Shown here piece after piece: positions 8,858 to 18,450 of a stretch of 64,000 nucleotides of DNA (positions are counted from its first letter, which is position 1; every line of letters begins with the position of its first letter). The translations under genes and the position numbers were made by a program. Origin of the DNA: Oryzisolibacter sp. LB2S (GTDB taxonomy: Bacteria > Pseudomonadota > Gammaproteobacteria > Burkholderiales > Burkholderiaceae_C); contig NZ_CP160388.1 of assembly GCF_040732315.1 (NCBI RefSeq), positions 780,501 to 844,500 of the forward strand. The letters are read 5' to 3'. Under the pieces are notes generated by a model. It made no database searches, was not told the origin of the DNA, and saw only the letters and a list, made by a program, of their open reading frames with translations.

Positions 8858-9700
8858 TCACCGATTCCTTTGGTTCATGAAGACGAGCTTTTCAAACAGG
8901 CTCACGTCCTGCTCGTTCTTGAGCAGCGCGCCCACGAGCGGCGGCACGGCGACCTTGTTGTCCTGGCTCTGCAGCGCCTCGAGCGGGATCTCCTCGGCCA
9001 CGAGCAGCTTGAGCCAGTCGATGAGCTCGCTGGTCGAGGGCTTTTTCTTCAGGCCGGGCAGGCCGCGCACGTCGTAGAAGGTCTTCATGGCCACCGTGAG
9101 CAGGTCGGCCTTGAGCGTGGGGAAATGCACGTCGACGATCTTCTTCATCGTCTCGGGCTCGGGGAACTTGATGTAGTGGAAGAAGCAGCGGCGCAGAAAG
9201 GCGTCGGGCAGTTCCTTTTCGTTGTTCGAGGTGATGAAGACCAGCGGGCGGTGCCTGGCGCGCACCATCTCGCGCGTCTCGTAGCAGTAGAACTCCATGC
9301 GGTCGAGCTCGCGCAGCAGGTCGTTGGGAAACTCGATGTCGGCCTTGTCGATCTCGTCGATGAGCAGGGCCACGGGTTGGTCGGCCGTGAAGGCCTGCCA
9401 CAGCACGCCCTTGACGATGTAGTTGTGGATGTCCTTGACGCGCTCGTCGCCCAGCTGCGAATCGCGCAGGCGGCTCACCGCGTCGTATTCGTACAGGCCT
9501 TGCTGGGCCTTGGTGGTCGATTTGATGTGCCACTGCAAGAGCGGCATGTTCAGGGCCTGCGCCACCTCCTCGGCGAGCATGGTTTTGCCCGTGCCGGGTT
9601 CGCCCTTGACGAGCAGCGGACGCTGCAGCTTGATGGCGGCATTGACGGCCAGCATCAGGTCTTGCGTGGCAACGTAATTCTGTGAACCTTGGAATTTCAT
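8858..9700 (-). CDS. MoxR-type AAA+ ATPase
   Basis: A 280-residue AAA+ ATPase of the MoxR class. Walker A is GEPGTGKT at residues 33-40, Walker B is ALLIDEIDKAD near residue 100, and sensor 1 lies near FITSNNEKELPDAFLRR. These ATPases partner with VWA proteins as chaperones for metal-cofactor insertion or complex assembly, and the partner gene is 763 bp downstream on the same strand. The ATG at 9698-9700 gives the usual family N-terminus (MKFQGSQNYVAT). Upstream extension of the frame overlaps the divergent cytochrome promoter and is unlikely to be translated. Confidence 0.88.
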   Translation of the reverse strand: MKFQGSQNYVATQDLMLAVNAAIKLQRPLLVKGEPGTGKTMLAEEVAQALNMPLLQWHIKSTTKAQQGLYEYDAVSRLRDSQLGDERVKDIHNYIVKGVLWQAFTADQPVALLIDEIDKADIEFPNDLLRELDRMEFYCYETREMVRARHRPLVFITSNNEKELPDAFLRRCFFHYIKFPEPETMKKIVDVHFPTLKADLLTVAMKTFYDVRGLPGLKKKPSTSELIDWLKLLVAEEIPLEALQSQDNKVAVPPLVGALLKNEQDVSLFEKLVFMNQRNR

Positions 9701-9750
9701 GGGCCTTGGGATAGGGAAATCGTTGATGAAAAGGCTTGACAGGCGCTGCC

Positions 9751-9756
9751 TATAAT
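9751..9756 (+). promoter_or_regulatory. Probable -10 box for the cytochrome c4 gene
   Basis: A perfect TATAAT 52 bases before the ATG at 9808. A TTGACA at 9736-9741 is only 9 bases away and cannot pair with it as a sigma-70 -35 box. No good -35 stands at 17 bases. The region is shared with the divergent moxR-like gene. Confidence 0.4.
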
Positions 9757-9807
9757 CTTTTTCAATACACAGGCGGAGACAGACAATCGTTTGATTGTGC
9801 GCGCAAA

Positions 9808-10467
9808 ATGAAAAAGACATTCACCACGTTACTGGGGCTGTCCGTCGCCTGCGCGACCGGCCTGCTCCACGCACAGGACACCCAGGGCGACGCCAAGGCC
9901 GGCGCGGGCAAGATCGCCATGTGCATTGGCTGCCACGGCATTCCTGGCTACCAGTCGAGCTTTCCGCAGGTGTACAAGGTGCCCAAGATCGGCGGGCAGG
10001 GCGCCGGCTACATCGCCGCGGCACTCGACGCCTACAAGAAGGGCGAGCGCAAGTTTCCGAGCATGCACGCCATTGCCGACACGCTGACCGCGCAGGACAT
10101 TGCCGACGTGGCCGCCTACTACGCAGAGCATGGCAAGCAGGGCGAGGTGCCGGCCCAGCCCGCGCGCGCGCCCGATGCCCAGGTGGCGCAGCTGTTGCAA
10201 AAGGGCGCCTGCGTGTCCTGCCACGGCGAGAACTTCGCCAAGCCCATCGACCCGACCTATCCCAAGATTGCCGGTCAATACCCCGACTACCTCTTCGCCG
10301 CGCTCAGGCAGTACAAGGACGACCCGACGACCTACGTGGGCCGCAGCAACGCCATCATGGCCGGCATCGCCAAGCAGTTCACGAATGCCGAGCTCAAGGC
10401 CTTGGCGGGCTATGTGGGCTCGCTGCCCGGCGACCTGCAGGTGGTGCCGGAGTCGCGCTTTCGCTGA
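9808..10467 (+). CDS. Di-haem cytochrome c4
   Basis: A 219-residue periplasmic c-type cytochrome with two class I domains. A signal peptide ends near residue 23 (LLHAQ). Haem-binding motifs are CIGCH at 39-43 and CVSCH at about 135-139, and axial Met residues lie in segments such as FPSMHAIAD and SNAIMAGIA. Cytochromes of this type accept electrons from the bc1 complex or dehydrogenases and pass them to terminal oxidases, which fits the cox genes further along. The ATG at 9808 directly precedes MKKTFTTLLG. A strong terminator follows 25 bp after the stop, so it is monocistronic. Confidence 0.9.
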   Translation: MKKTFTTLLGLSVACATGLLHAQDTQGDAKAGAGKIAMCIGCHGIPGYQSSFPQVYKVPKIGGQGAGYIAAALDAYKKGERKFPSMHAIADTLTAQDIADVAAYYAEHGKQGEVPAQPARAPDAQVAQLLQKGACVSCHGENFAKPIDPTYPKIAGQYPDYLFAALRQYKDDPTTYVGRSNAIMAGIAKQFTNAELKALAGYVGSLPGDLQVVPESRFR

Positions 10468-10491
10468 CCTCTGAAACTGCCCCAAGCACAC

Positions 10492-10517
10492 AACCCGCGG
10501 ACCGCCGCGGGTTTTGT
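10492..10517 (+). terminator. Rho-independent terminator after cytochrome c4
   Basis: A 9-bp perfect GC-rich stem (10492-10500 with 10505-10513) and a 4-base loop, followed by TTTTGTTTTG. It ends the cytochrome transcript and lies just before the convergent DUF1841 gene. Confidence 0.85.
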
Positions 10518-10541
10518 TTTGTCCCGGGCCGGCCGACGGGT

Positions 10542-10976
10542 TCAATCCTTGGTGGCGCGCCGCTGCACGCAGGCGACATAGGCGTCGCCATCGGGCGGGC
10601 GGCCCGAGCGCTGTGCCTCCCACAACATCTGCCCCAGGCATTCCATGGCCGCGTGGTGCGCGTCGTGCAGTGAGTCCAGACGGCGGCTGAGCAGTTCCAC
10701 GGCCTGGCGTATGCCGCGCGGCTGGTCGATGCTGCACTGCTCGCTGATGGACAGATGCATGGACAGGTGCAGAAACGGGTTGGTGCGCGTGGGCGTCTCG
10801 TCGTAGTTGCGCGCCAGCGCCGCGTCCACGTCGGCGAGCTCGGCGTGGTATTCGGGGTGCTCGGCGATCCACAGGCCGGCCAGGGTCTCTATGGCCTCCA
10901 TGGGCTGGCCGGCCTGCTGCTTGGCGTGCACGCCGCAGAAAAAGCGGCGTACGTCGGCTTGGGTGGGATTGAACAT
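10542..10976 (-). CDS. DUF1841 family protein
   Basis: A 144-residue soluble protein matching DUF1841, a family found in beta- and gammaproteobacteria with no known function. Conserved-looking parts are the N-terminal FNPTQADVRRFF, the central HPEYHAELAD, and NPFLHLSMHLSISEQ followed by a C-terminal helical part with HDAHHAAMECLG. The many histidines could bind metal, but that is a guess. No signal peptide or membrane helix is seen. It ends 11 bp from the start side of the IclR-type regulator and lies on the same strand, so the two may be read together. Confidence 0.8.
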   Translation of the reverse strand: MFNPTQADVRRFFCGVHAKQQAGQPMEAIETLAGLWIAEHPEYHAELADVDAALARNYDETPTRTNPFLHLSMHLSISEQCSIDQPRGIRQAVELLSRRLDSLHDAHHAAMECLGQMLWEAQRSGRPPDGDAYVACVQRRATKD

Positions 10977-10987
10977 AGGCGCCTAGC

Positions 10988-11785
10988 TTAGCGCGTGCGC
11001 AACAGGCGCGAGATGGTCTGCGCGGTCTCGAGCAGCTCGGGCAGCAGCTCGTCGCGCAGCATGGTGGTGCTGGTGCGGTTGGCCTGGCCGCTGATGTTGA
11101 GTGCCGCCACCACGGCGCCGCTGCGGTTCTTGAGCGGTGCGGCGACCGAGATCAGCCCTTCCTCGAGCTCCTGGTCCACCAGGCTCCAGCCCTGCGTGCG
11201 CGCCTCGGCGATGCGGGCGAGCAGCGTCTCGTCGTCCAGCACCGTGTGGCGCGTGAAGGCCTGGCGTGGCAGGCGGGCCAGGCGTGCGCGCAGCTCGTCC
11301 TCGGGCAGGGCGGCCAGCAGCACGCGGCCCATGGATGTCCAGAACGCCGGCAGGCGCGAGCCCACTGCCAGGTTGGTGCTCATGATCTTGTGCGTGTGCA
11401 CGCGCAGCACATAGACCACGTCCAGCCCGTCGAGAACCGCTGCCGAGCAGGACTCGTGCACGCGGTCGGTCAGCGCCTCCATGAGCGGCTCGGCCAGGTC
11501 CCAGATGGGCATGGAGCTCAGGTAGGCAAACCCCAGGTCCAGGATGCGCGGCGTGAGGCGAAACAGCCGGCCGTCGCTCTCCAGATAGCCCAGGGTCTGC
11601 AGCGTGAGCAGGATGCGCCGGGCGCCGGCGCGCGTGAGGCCGGTGCGCGCGGCCACCTCGCTGAGCGTCTGCTGCGGCGCGCTGGCGCTGAAGGAGCGGA
11701 TCACCTCCAGCCCGCGGGCGAAGGACTGCACATAGCTGTCACCAGGTTTGTGGGAACTACTGATGGGAAGGGGGGTGTCATTCAT
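10988..11785 (-). CDS. IclR-family regulator, PcaR/PcaU type
   Basis: A 265-residue IclR-type transcription factor. A winged helix (about residues 20-85, with TLSEVAARTGLTRAGARRIL as the DNA-reading region) is followed by the IclR effector domain (about 90-260). The sequence and setting are those of PcaR/PcaU/PobR regulators, which respond to beta-ketoadipate or protocatechuate and activate pca genes. It is divergent from pcaI, and the 98-bp gap holds an inverted plus direct repeat that looks like its operator. The effector is inferred from the neighbours, not read from the sequence. Confidence 0.85.
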   Translation of the reverse strand: MNDTPLPISSSHKPGDSYVQSFARGLEVIRSFSASAPQQTLSEVAARTGLTRAGARRILLTLQTLGYLESDGRLFRLTPRILDLGFAYLSSMPIWDLAEPLMEALTDRVHESCSAAVLDGLDVVYVLRVHTHKIMSTNLAVGSRLPAFWTSMGRVLLAALPEDELRARLARLPRQAFTRHTVLDDETLLARIAEARTQGWSLVDQELEEGLISVAAPLKNRSGAVVAALNISGQANRTSTTMLRDELLPELLETAQTISRLLRTR

Positions 11786-11808
11786 GGCGATCTGTCCTAA
11801 AATTCATT

Positions 11809-11837
11809 ATACGAACAGTTGTTCTGTATGCGAACAA
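11809..11837. promoter_or_regulatory. Likely IclR/PcaU-type operator
   Basis: A 21-bp imperfect palindrome (ATACGAACAG, T, TGTTCTGTAT) is followed at once by a third half-site, TGCGAACAA, in the direct orientation. The arrangement of two inverted half-sites plus one direct repeat is what is known for PcaU of Acinetobacter in the pcaU-pcaI gap. It lies midway between the regulator and pcaI. Confidence 0.6.
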
Positions 11838-11883
11838 ATCGGCCCGTAGGCGGCCGGTTTTTCTTCAGGAGACAAGGCAGCGC

Positions 11884-12579
11884 ATGATCAACAAGATTGC
11901 GGACTCGGTGGCCGAGGCCCTCGCGGGCGTGCAGGATGGCGCCACGGTGCTGATTGGTGGCTTTGGCACCTCGGGCAATCCCGTGGAGCTCATCGATGGC
12001 CTGATCGCCCAGGGCGCGCGCGACCTCACCGTGGTCAACAACAACGCCGGCAATGGCGACTCGGGCCTTGCGGCGCTGCTCAGGAGCGGCCAGGTGCGCA
12101 AGATCATCTGCAGCTTTCCGCGCCAGGCCGACAGCTGGGTGTTCGATGAGCTCTACCGCGCCGGCAAGATCGAGCTCGAACTCGTGCCCCAGGGCAATCT
12201 GGCCGAGCGCATGCGCGCCGCCGGCGCCGGCATTGGCGCCTTCTTTTGCCCCACGGGCTACGGCACCGAGCTTTCCAGGGGCAAGGAGACACGCGAGATC
12301 AACGGCCGCCACTATGTGCTGGAGTACCCCATTCACGGCGACGTGGCCCTGGTCAAGGCTGAGCGCGGCGACCGCTGGGGCAATCTGACCTACCGCATGT
12401 CGGCGCGCAACTTCGGCCCCGTGTGCGCCATGGCCGCCAAATACACCGTGGCCACGGTGCATGAGCTCGTCGAGCTCGGCGAGATGGACCCCGAGTCTGT
12501 GGTCACGCCCGGCATCTTCGTGAGCCGCGTGGTGAAGGTGCCGCGCGTTGCCACCCGGGCCGGTGGCATCAGGCAATAA
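11884..12579 (+). CDS. pcaI: 3-oxoadipate CoA-transferase subunit A
   Basis: A 231-residue alpha subunit of a class I (SCOT-type) CoA-transferase, with the glycine-rich GGFGTSGNP near the N-terminus. With subunit B it moves CoA from succinyl-CoA to 3-oxoadipate (beta-ketoadipate). The following thiolase and the divergent PcaR-like regulator point to the beta-ketoadipate pathway rather than acetoacetate use, though the family alone does not decide this. The ATG has GGAG 12 bases upstream. The pcaJ gene starts 27 bp downstream. Confidence 0.88.
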   Translation: MINKIADSVAEALAGVQDGATVLIGGFGTSGNPVELIDGLIAQGARDLTVVNNNAGNGDSGLAALLRSGQVRKIICSFPRQADSWVFDELYRAGKIELELVPQGNLAERMRAAGAGIGAFFCPTGYGTELSRGKETREINGRHYVLEYPIHGDVALVKAERGDRWGNLTYRMSARNFGPVCAMAAKYTVATVHELVELGEMDPESVVTPGIFVSRVVKVPRVATRAGGIRQ

Positions 12580-12606
12580 AACGGCACCAGCACAGGAGAC
12601 ACAAGC

Positions 12607-13251
12607 GTGAGTAGCTATCAGAAACGAAGCAAGACCGAACTGGCCCAGCGCGTGGCCCAGGACATCTTTGACGGTGCCTACGTGAACCTCGGCATAGGCC
12701 AGCCCACCCTGGTGGCCAACCACCTGCCTGCGGGACGCGAGGTGGTGCTGCATTCCGAGAACGGCATCCTGGGCATGGGCCCGGCGCCCGCCGCGGGCCA
12801 GGAGGACTATGACCTGACCAACGCCGGCAAGCAGCCCGTGACACTGCTGCCCGGCGGCAGCTTCTTCCACCATGCCGACAGCTTCGCCATGATGCGCGGC
12901 GGCCATCTGGACATCTGCGTGCTCGGCGCCTTCCAGGTGTCAAGCACCGGCGACCTGGCCAACTGGAGCACGGGCGAGAGCGGCGCCATTCCCGCCGTGG
13001 GCGGTGCCATGGACCTGGCCGTGGGCGCCAAGTCCACCTGGGTGATGATGGACCTGCTCACCAAGACCGGCGAATGCAAGGTGGTCAAGGAATGCAGCTA
13101 CCCGCTCACGGGCCTGGCCTGCGTCAAGCGCATCTACACCGACCTGTGCACGCTCGAGTGCACGAGCGAGGGCCTGCGCCTCGTCGACACCGTGCCGGGC
13201 CTGACCCATGCCGAGCTCGAGCGCATCGTCGGTCTGCCCATTGCACATTAG
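12607..13251 (+). CDS. pcaJ: 3-oxoadipate CoA-transferase subunit B
   Basis: A 214-residue beta subunit of the CoA-transferase. It carries the SENGILGMGP motif whose glutamate forms the covalent CoA thioester in this family. The start is a GTG (12607), with AGGAG about 8 bases upstream and the standard N-terminus KRSKTELAQRVAQDI. It sits between pcaI and pcaF in one operon. The next gene is 78 bp away, a gap filled by a family A repeat. Confidence 0.88.
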   Translation: MSSYQKRSKTELAQRVAQDIFDGAYVNLGIGQPTLVANHLPAGREVVLHSENGILGMGPAPAAGQEDYDLTNAGKQPVTLLPGGSFFHHADSFAMMRGGHLDICVLGAFQVSSTGDLANWSTGESGAIPAVGGAMDLAVGAKSTWVMMDLLTKTGECKVVKECSYPLTGLACVKRIYTDLCTLECTSEGLRLVDTVPGLTHAELERIVGLPIAH

Positions 13252-13261
13252 TTGCCAAATC

Positions 13262-13304
13262 GGGCTCCAGCGCCCATCCAGCAAGCGCGAACAGCTCACT
13301 TTTT
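13262..13304 (-). repeat. Dispersed repeat family A, copy 3
   Basis: On the minus strand it reads AAAAAGTGAGCTGTTCGCGC, then TTGCTGGATGGGCGCTGGAG. It occupies most of the pcaJ-pcaF gap and ends shortly before the pcaF ribosome binding site (AAGGAGA). Confidence 0.7.
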
Positions 13305-13329
13305 CACATCAAACCCGCAAGGAGACATC

Positions 13330-14532
<1,203 letters not shown>

Positions 14533-14576
14533 CCGCGATGGAGCACGGCATCACACAGACACAAGGAGACCATGCA

Positions 14577-15563
14577 ATGACCACATTCATCACCCGCCGC
14601 ACGCTGATCGCCGGCCTGACGGCCGCTGCCGCCGCCGCGCTGCCTCATGCCGCGTTCGCCCAGGGCTATCCCACCAAGCCCGTGACCATCGTCGTGCCGT
14701 TCGCGCCCGGTGGCACCACCGACATCCTGGCGCGCATCGTGGGCCAGGGTCTCTCGGGCGAGCTGGGCCAGCCCTTCATCGTGGACAACCGCGCCGGCGC
14801 TGGCGGCAACATCGGCGCATCGCTCGCCGCCAAGGCACCGGCCGACGGCTACACGCTGTTCATGGGCACGGTGGGCACGCATGCCATCAACCAGGCGCTG
14901 TACAAGAAGATGCCGTTCGACCCGGTGAAGGACTTCGCGCCCATCTCGCGCGTGGCCACCGTGCCCAATCTGCTCGTGGCGCACCCGAGCCAGCCCTACA
15001 AGACCGTCAAGGAGCTGATCGCCTATGCCAAGGCCAATCCGGGCAAGGTGACCTATGGCTCGCCGGGCAGTGGCTCATCGCCCCATGTGTCGGGCGAGCT
15101 GTTCAAGAGCATGACCGGCACCGAACTGCTGCACGTGCCCTACAAGGGCAGCGCACCGGCCATGACGGACCTGCTGGGCGGCCAGATCTCCATCATGTTC
15201 GACAACCTGCCCTCGGCCATCCAGCATGTGCGCTCGGGCAAGCTGCGCCCCATCGCCATCACCACGGCCAAGCGCTCGCCCGAGCTGCCCGACATTCCGA
15301 CCATCGCCGAGGCCGGCGTGCCCGGCTACGAGGCCATGTCCTGGTTCGGCATGTTTGCGCCGGCCGCGACCCCGAAGCCCGTGCTTGACCAGCTCAACGC
15401 GGCCCTGGTCAAGGTGCTGAACCAACCCGACGTGAAGAAGAAGATCGCCGAGCAGGGCGGTGACGTGGTGGCCGAGACGCCCGCGCAGTTCGCCGCCTTC
15501 ATCCAGAGCGAGTCCGTGAAATGGGGCAAGGTGGTCAAGGCCTCGGGCGCCACCGTGGACTGA
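14577..15563 (+). CDS. Bug-family (TTT) substrate-binding protein
   Basis: A 328-residue periplasmic receptor of the Bug / tripartite tricarboxylate family. It has a twin-arginine-like start (TRRTLIAG), a signal cleavage near AFAQ, then the family blocks VPFAPGGTTDILAR, VDNRAGAGGNIGA and a later VPYKGSAPAMTDLLGG. It lies 44 bp behind pcaF in the same direction, so its ligand may be an aromatic or dicarboxylic acid feeding the pca pathway; that is inference. The membrane subunits TctA/TctB are not present, as is common for the many orphan Bug proteins of this order. Confidence 0.88.
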   Translation: MTTFITRRTLIAGLTAAAAAALPHAAFAQGYPTKPVTIVVPFAPGGTTDILARIVGQGLSGELGQPFIVDNRAGAGGNIGASLAAKAPADGYTLFMGTVGTHAINQALYKKMPFDPVKDFAPISRVATVPNLLVAHPSQPYKTVKELIAYAKANPGKVTYGSPGSGSSPHVSGELFKSMTGTELLHVPYKGSAPAMTDLLGGQISIMFDNLPSAIQHVRSGKLRPIAITTAKRSPELPDIPTIAEAGVPGYEAMSWFGMFAPAATPKPVLDQLNAALVKVLNQPDVKKKIAEQGGDVVAETPAQFAAFIQSESVKWGKVVKASGATVD

Positions 15564-15574
15564 GGTCTACCCTT

Positions 15575-15693
15575 CGTCATTCCCCCGAGGGCGGTGATCC
15601 CCTTTGCCGCGTCATCCCCGCGAAGGCGGGGATCCAGGCGCTCCCGCGGCGGGTTCGTCATGGCCGTGGATCCCCGCCTTCGCGGGGATGACG
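15575..15693. repeat. REP-like palindromic element, 27-bp perfect inverted repeat
   Basis: Positions 15610-15636 and 15667-15693 are exact reverse complements over 27 bp with a 30-bp spacer. Each arm has its own inner dyad (CCCCGCGAAGGCGGGG). A decayed third copy, in the same direction as the left arm, is at 15575-15600. The element fills the gap between two convergent genes, where it could act as a two-way terminator or RNA-stabilising hairpin. Confidence 0.8.
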
Positions 15694-15727
15694 GCGGTAT
15701 TTCTCATGGCGTCTCTCATGGTGCGTT

Positions 15728-17593
15728 TCATGGCGCGATGTCCGGCTGCGGCCTGTCCGGCGTCAGGCCCCTGCCGGCCTCGGCCGCGGCCATGCGCTCC
15801 TGGCGCTCCTTGGCCAGCTGCTCCACGAGTTGTGCGCGCCCCTGCTTGGCCGCGGCGATCATGGCCTCGCGGTCGTTGTGCAGCTCATATATGCGTTCGG
15901 ACAGCGCGATGTTGTGGCTGCGAAAGCGATCGGCCAGCCGCTCGGCCTCTGGGGCGGGCAGGCCCGTGAGCTCGAGCACCGTGCGCGCCGTGCGCAGGCT
16001 GGACTCGAACAGCTCGCGCTCCACATGCTCCACGCCCAGGTCGCGCAGGGCATGCCAGTGCGTGAGGTCGCGCGCACGTGCCACCACCTGCAGATGCGGG
16101 AAATGCTTTTTCGCGAGCTGCACGATCTTGAGCGACTGGTCCGGCGCGTCCACCGCCACCACGAGGATGCGCGCCTGCTCGGCGCCCGCCAGGCGCAGCA
16201 GCTTCACGCGCGTGGCGTCGCCATAGAACACGCGGTAGCCGAAGGTGTGTGCCACCTCCAGCATCTCCACGCTGTGGTCGAGCACCGTGGCCGGCACGCC
16301 CTGGGCCAGCATCATGCGCGCCACGATCTGCCCGTAGCGGCCGAAGCCGGCAATGATGATCGGCGCATCCTGCGGCTCGGAGATCTCGGGCTCCTGCGGC
16401 TCGCTCTTGAGCGTGGCATGGCGCGGGGGCAGCACGCGGTCGAGCCACACCAGCAGCAGCGGGCCCAGCAGCATCGACAGTGCCACGGCGGCGATGAGCA
16501 GTGATGCCGTCTCGGCCGGTATGGCGTGGAAGGTCACGCCGGTCTGGAACACCACGAAGGCGAATTCGCCGCCCTGGGCCAGCAGCAGCGTGAACACAGG
16601 CCGCTCTTGATACGGCATGCCGGTCACGCGCGCCAGCAGCCAGATCACCGCGGCCTTGATGGTCAGAAAGCCCAGCACCAGGGCGAGCATGACGAAGGGC
16701 CGGTGCAGCACCACGCCGAAGTCGATGCTCATGCCCACGGCCATGAAGAACAGGCCCAGCAGCAGGCCCTTGAAGGGCTCGATGTCGGTCTCGAGCTCGC
16801 GCCGGTATTCGCTGTCGGCCAGCAGCACGCCGGCCAGAAACGCGCCCAGCGCCATGGACAGATCCACCGCGTGCATCAGCATGGCGATGCCCACGACCAG
16901 AAACAGCGAGGTGGCCGTGAAGATCTCGGGCGTCTTGCTCCTGGCGATCCAGCGCAGCAGCGGGCGCAGCAGCAGGTGGCCGCCGAGCACGATGGCGCCG
17001 ACCACGCCGGCGATCTTCAGGCCCTCCATGAGCAGGTCCTGCGGCGCATGGGCATGGGCCGCGGCCCGCGCCGCCACGCCCAGCAGCGGCAGCAGCGCCA
17101 GGATGGGAATGGCCGCCACGTCCTGGAACAGCAGGATGGAGAAGGCTTTTTGCCCGCTGTCGGTGCGCATCAGGTTGCGCTCGCCCAGCACCTGCAGCGA
17201 GATCGCCGTGGACGACAGCGCCAGGCCCAGCGCGCCCACCAGGGCCACGCGCCACGGCAGGCCCAGGGCCCAGGCGCAGGCCCACAGCAGCAGCGCGCAG
17301 CCCGCCATCTGCGCCATGCCCAGGCCGAGGATGGGGCGGCGCATGCTCCACAGCCGGGCGGGCTGCAGCTCCATGCCCACGAGGAACAGCATGAGCACCA
17401 CGCCGAACTCGGCAAAGTGCAGGATGTCCTGCACGTTGCTCACCAGGGCCAGCCCCCAGGGGCCGATGGTGATGCCCGCCGCCAGGTAGCCGATGATGGC
17501 GCCCAGGCCCAGCGCGCGCGCAATGGGCACGGCGATGACGGCCGCGGCGAGATACGTGAAGCCGTAGGTGAGCCAGAGAGGGGCTTGGTTCAT
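15728..17593 (-). CDS. KefB/KefC-like monovalent cation:proton antiporter
   Basis: A 621-residue CPA2-family transporter. About a dozen membrane helices (residues 5-390) are followed by a cytoplasmic RCK/TrkA-N NAD-binding domain that starts at IIIAGFGRYGQIVARM (about 425-540), then a charged helical tail. It has the layout of KefB/KefC glutathione-gated K+ efflux systems, but no KefF/KefG partner is next to it, so the gating ligand is open. The ATG at 17591-17593 is chosen because the membrane domain begins directly there; the longer frame adds a proline/arginine-rich leader without homology that I can see. Confidence 0.85.
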   Translation of the reverse strand: MNQAPLWLTYGFTYLAAAVIAVPIARALGLGAIIGYLAAGITIGPWGLALVSNVQDILHFAEFGVVLMLFLVGMELQPARLWSMRRPILGLGMAQMAGCALLLWACAWALGLPWRVALVGALGLALSSTAISLQVLGERNLMRTDSGQKAFSILLFQDVAAIPILALLPLLGVAARAAAHAHAPQDLLMEGLKIAGVVGAIVLGGHLLLRPLLRWIARSKTPEIFTATSLFLVVGIAMLMHAVDLSMALGAFLAGVLLADSEYRRELETDIEPFKGLLLGLFFMAVGMSIDFGVVLHRPFVMLALVLGFLTIKAAVIWLLARVTGMPYQERPVFTLLLAQGGEFAFVVFQTGVTFHAIPAETASLLIAAVALSMLLGPLLLVWLDRVLPPRHATLKSEPQEPEISEPQDAPIIIAGFGRYGQIVARMMLAQGVPATVLDHSVEMLEVAHTFGYRVFYGDATRVKLLRLAGAEQARILVVAVDAPDQSLKIVQLAKKHFPHLQVVARARDLTHWHALRDLGVEHVERELFESSLRTARTVLELTGLPAPEAERLADRFRSHNIALSERIYELHNDREAMIAAAKQGRAQLVEQLAKERQERMAAAEAGRGLTPDRPQPDIAP

Positions 17594-17733
17594 GGTGCAG
17601 GACGGGGCGCAGGGCAGGCGGGCAGGCAGGGTGAAATTCTGACACCGCGGCCGCGCGCCCGCAGCCGGTCGCGCTGGCGCCGCCGATAGAATGGCCGCCT
17701 TCTTCTCAAGCGGATTATCCCGACGGGCGCGAT

Positions 17734-18372
17734 ATGGACTGGCATACCTGGATGGCTTTTTTCGTGGCATCATGGGTCATCGCCATCTCGCCGGGCTCGG
17801 GCGCCGTGCTGTCCATGAGCCATGGCCTGTCCTATGGCGTGCGCCAGGCCAATGCGACCATCTTCGGGCTCGAGCTCGGCCTGCTGTTCATCCTCGTCGT
17901 CGCGGGTGCCGGCGTGGGCTCACTGCTCATCGCCTCGGAGCCGGCCTTCGTCGTGGTCAAGGTGCTGGGCGCCTGCTATCTCATCTACCTGGGCCTGTGC
18001 CAGTGGCGCGCGGGTTCTGCGGGCACGCTGGGCGGCGACCTGCTTGCCGCGCCCCTGGCCTGGCGCCGGCGCGTGCTCATGGGCGCGCTCACCAATGCCA
18101 CCAACCCCAAGGGCATTCTGTTCATGGTGGCGGTGCTGCCGCAGTTCATGAGCGAGTCGCGCCCGTTGTGGAGCCAGTTGCTGGTCATGGCGGCGACCCT
18201 GGTGTCGGTGGATCTGATCGTCATGAACGGCTATGCCGCGGGCGCCAGCGCGCTGCGCCGCCTGATGCAGAACGCCGGCGCCATGCGCGCGCAGAACCGC
18301 GTCTTTGGTGGCCTGTTGATGCTGGTGGGCGCGGGCCTGTTCTTCGTCAAGCGGGGTGCACAGCAGGGGTGA
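17734..18372 (+). CDS. LysE/RhtB-family exporter
   Basis: A 212-residue membrane protein with about six helices and the family motif SPGSGAVLSMSHGLSYGVRQ near the N-terminus (GPG in most members, here SPGSG). LysE/RhtB proteins export amino acids such as lysine, threonine or homoserine lactone. The specific substrate cannot be read. The gene is divergent from the antiporter with a 140-bp gap and followed by a family A repeat and an unrelated ParA gene. Confidence 0.88.
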   Translation: MDWHTWMAFFVASWVIAISPGSGAVLSMSHGLSYGVRQANATIFGLELGLLFILVVAGAGVGSLLIASEPAFVVVKVLGACYLIYLGLCQWRAGSAGTLGGDLLAAPLAWRRRVLMGALTNATNPKGILFMVAVLPQFMSESRPLWSQLLVMAATLVSVDLIVMNGYAAGASALRRLMQNAGAMRAQNRVFGGLLMLVGAGLFFVKRGAQQG

Positions 18373-18376
18373 TGCT

Positions 18377-18428
18377 TTCAAAATAATAGCTGCCAGCGCT
18401 TTGTGGAAGCACGCTGGAGCCGGTTTTT
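18377..18428 (+). repeat. Dispersed repeat family A, copy 4
   Basis: Reads AATAATAGCTGCCAGCGCTT, then TGTGGAAGCACGCTGGAGCC and a T run. It sits in the gap between the LysE exporter and the ParA gene. Read in the frame used by copies 5 and 6 it would encode IIAASALWKHAGAGFY, but no gene start uses it here. Confidence 0.75.
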
Positions 18429-18450
18429 ACTTGATATTGGAGAGGGTTGT

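Noticed and set aside
9736-9756. TTGACA and TATAAT as one strong sigma-70 promoter before cytochrome c4
   Set aside because: The boxes are only 9 bp apart, too close to work as a pair; only the -10 box was kept.
14577-15563. Complete tripartite tricarboxylate transporter
   Set aside because: Only the receptor is present; no TctA or TctB membrane subunits are encoded beside it or beside the receptor at 31064.
15728-17773. A longer antiporter starting at 17773
   Set aside because: The extra 60 residues are basic and proline-rich, overlap the divergent LysE gene start and precede a normal membrane-domain start.
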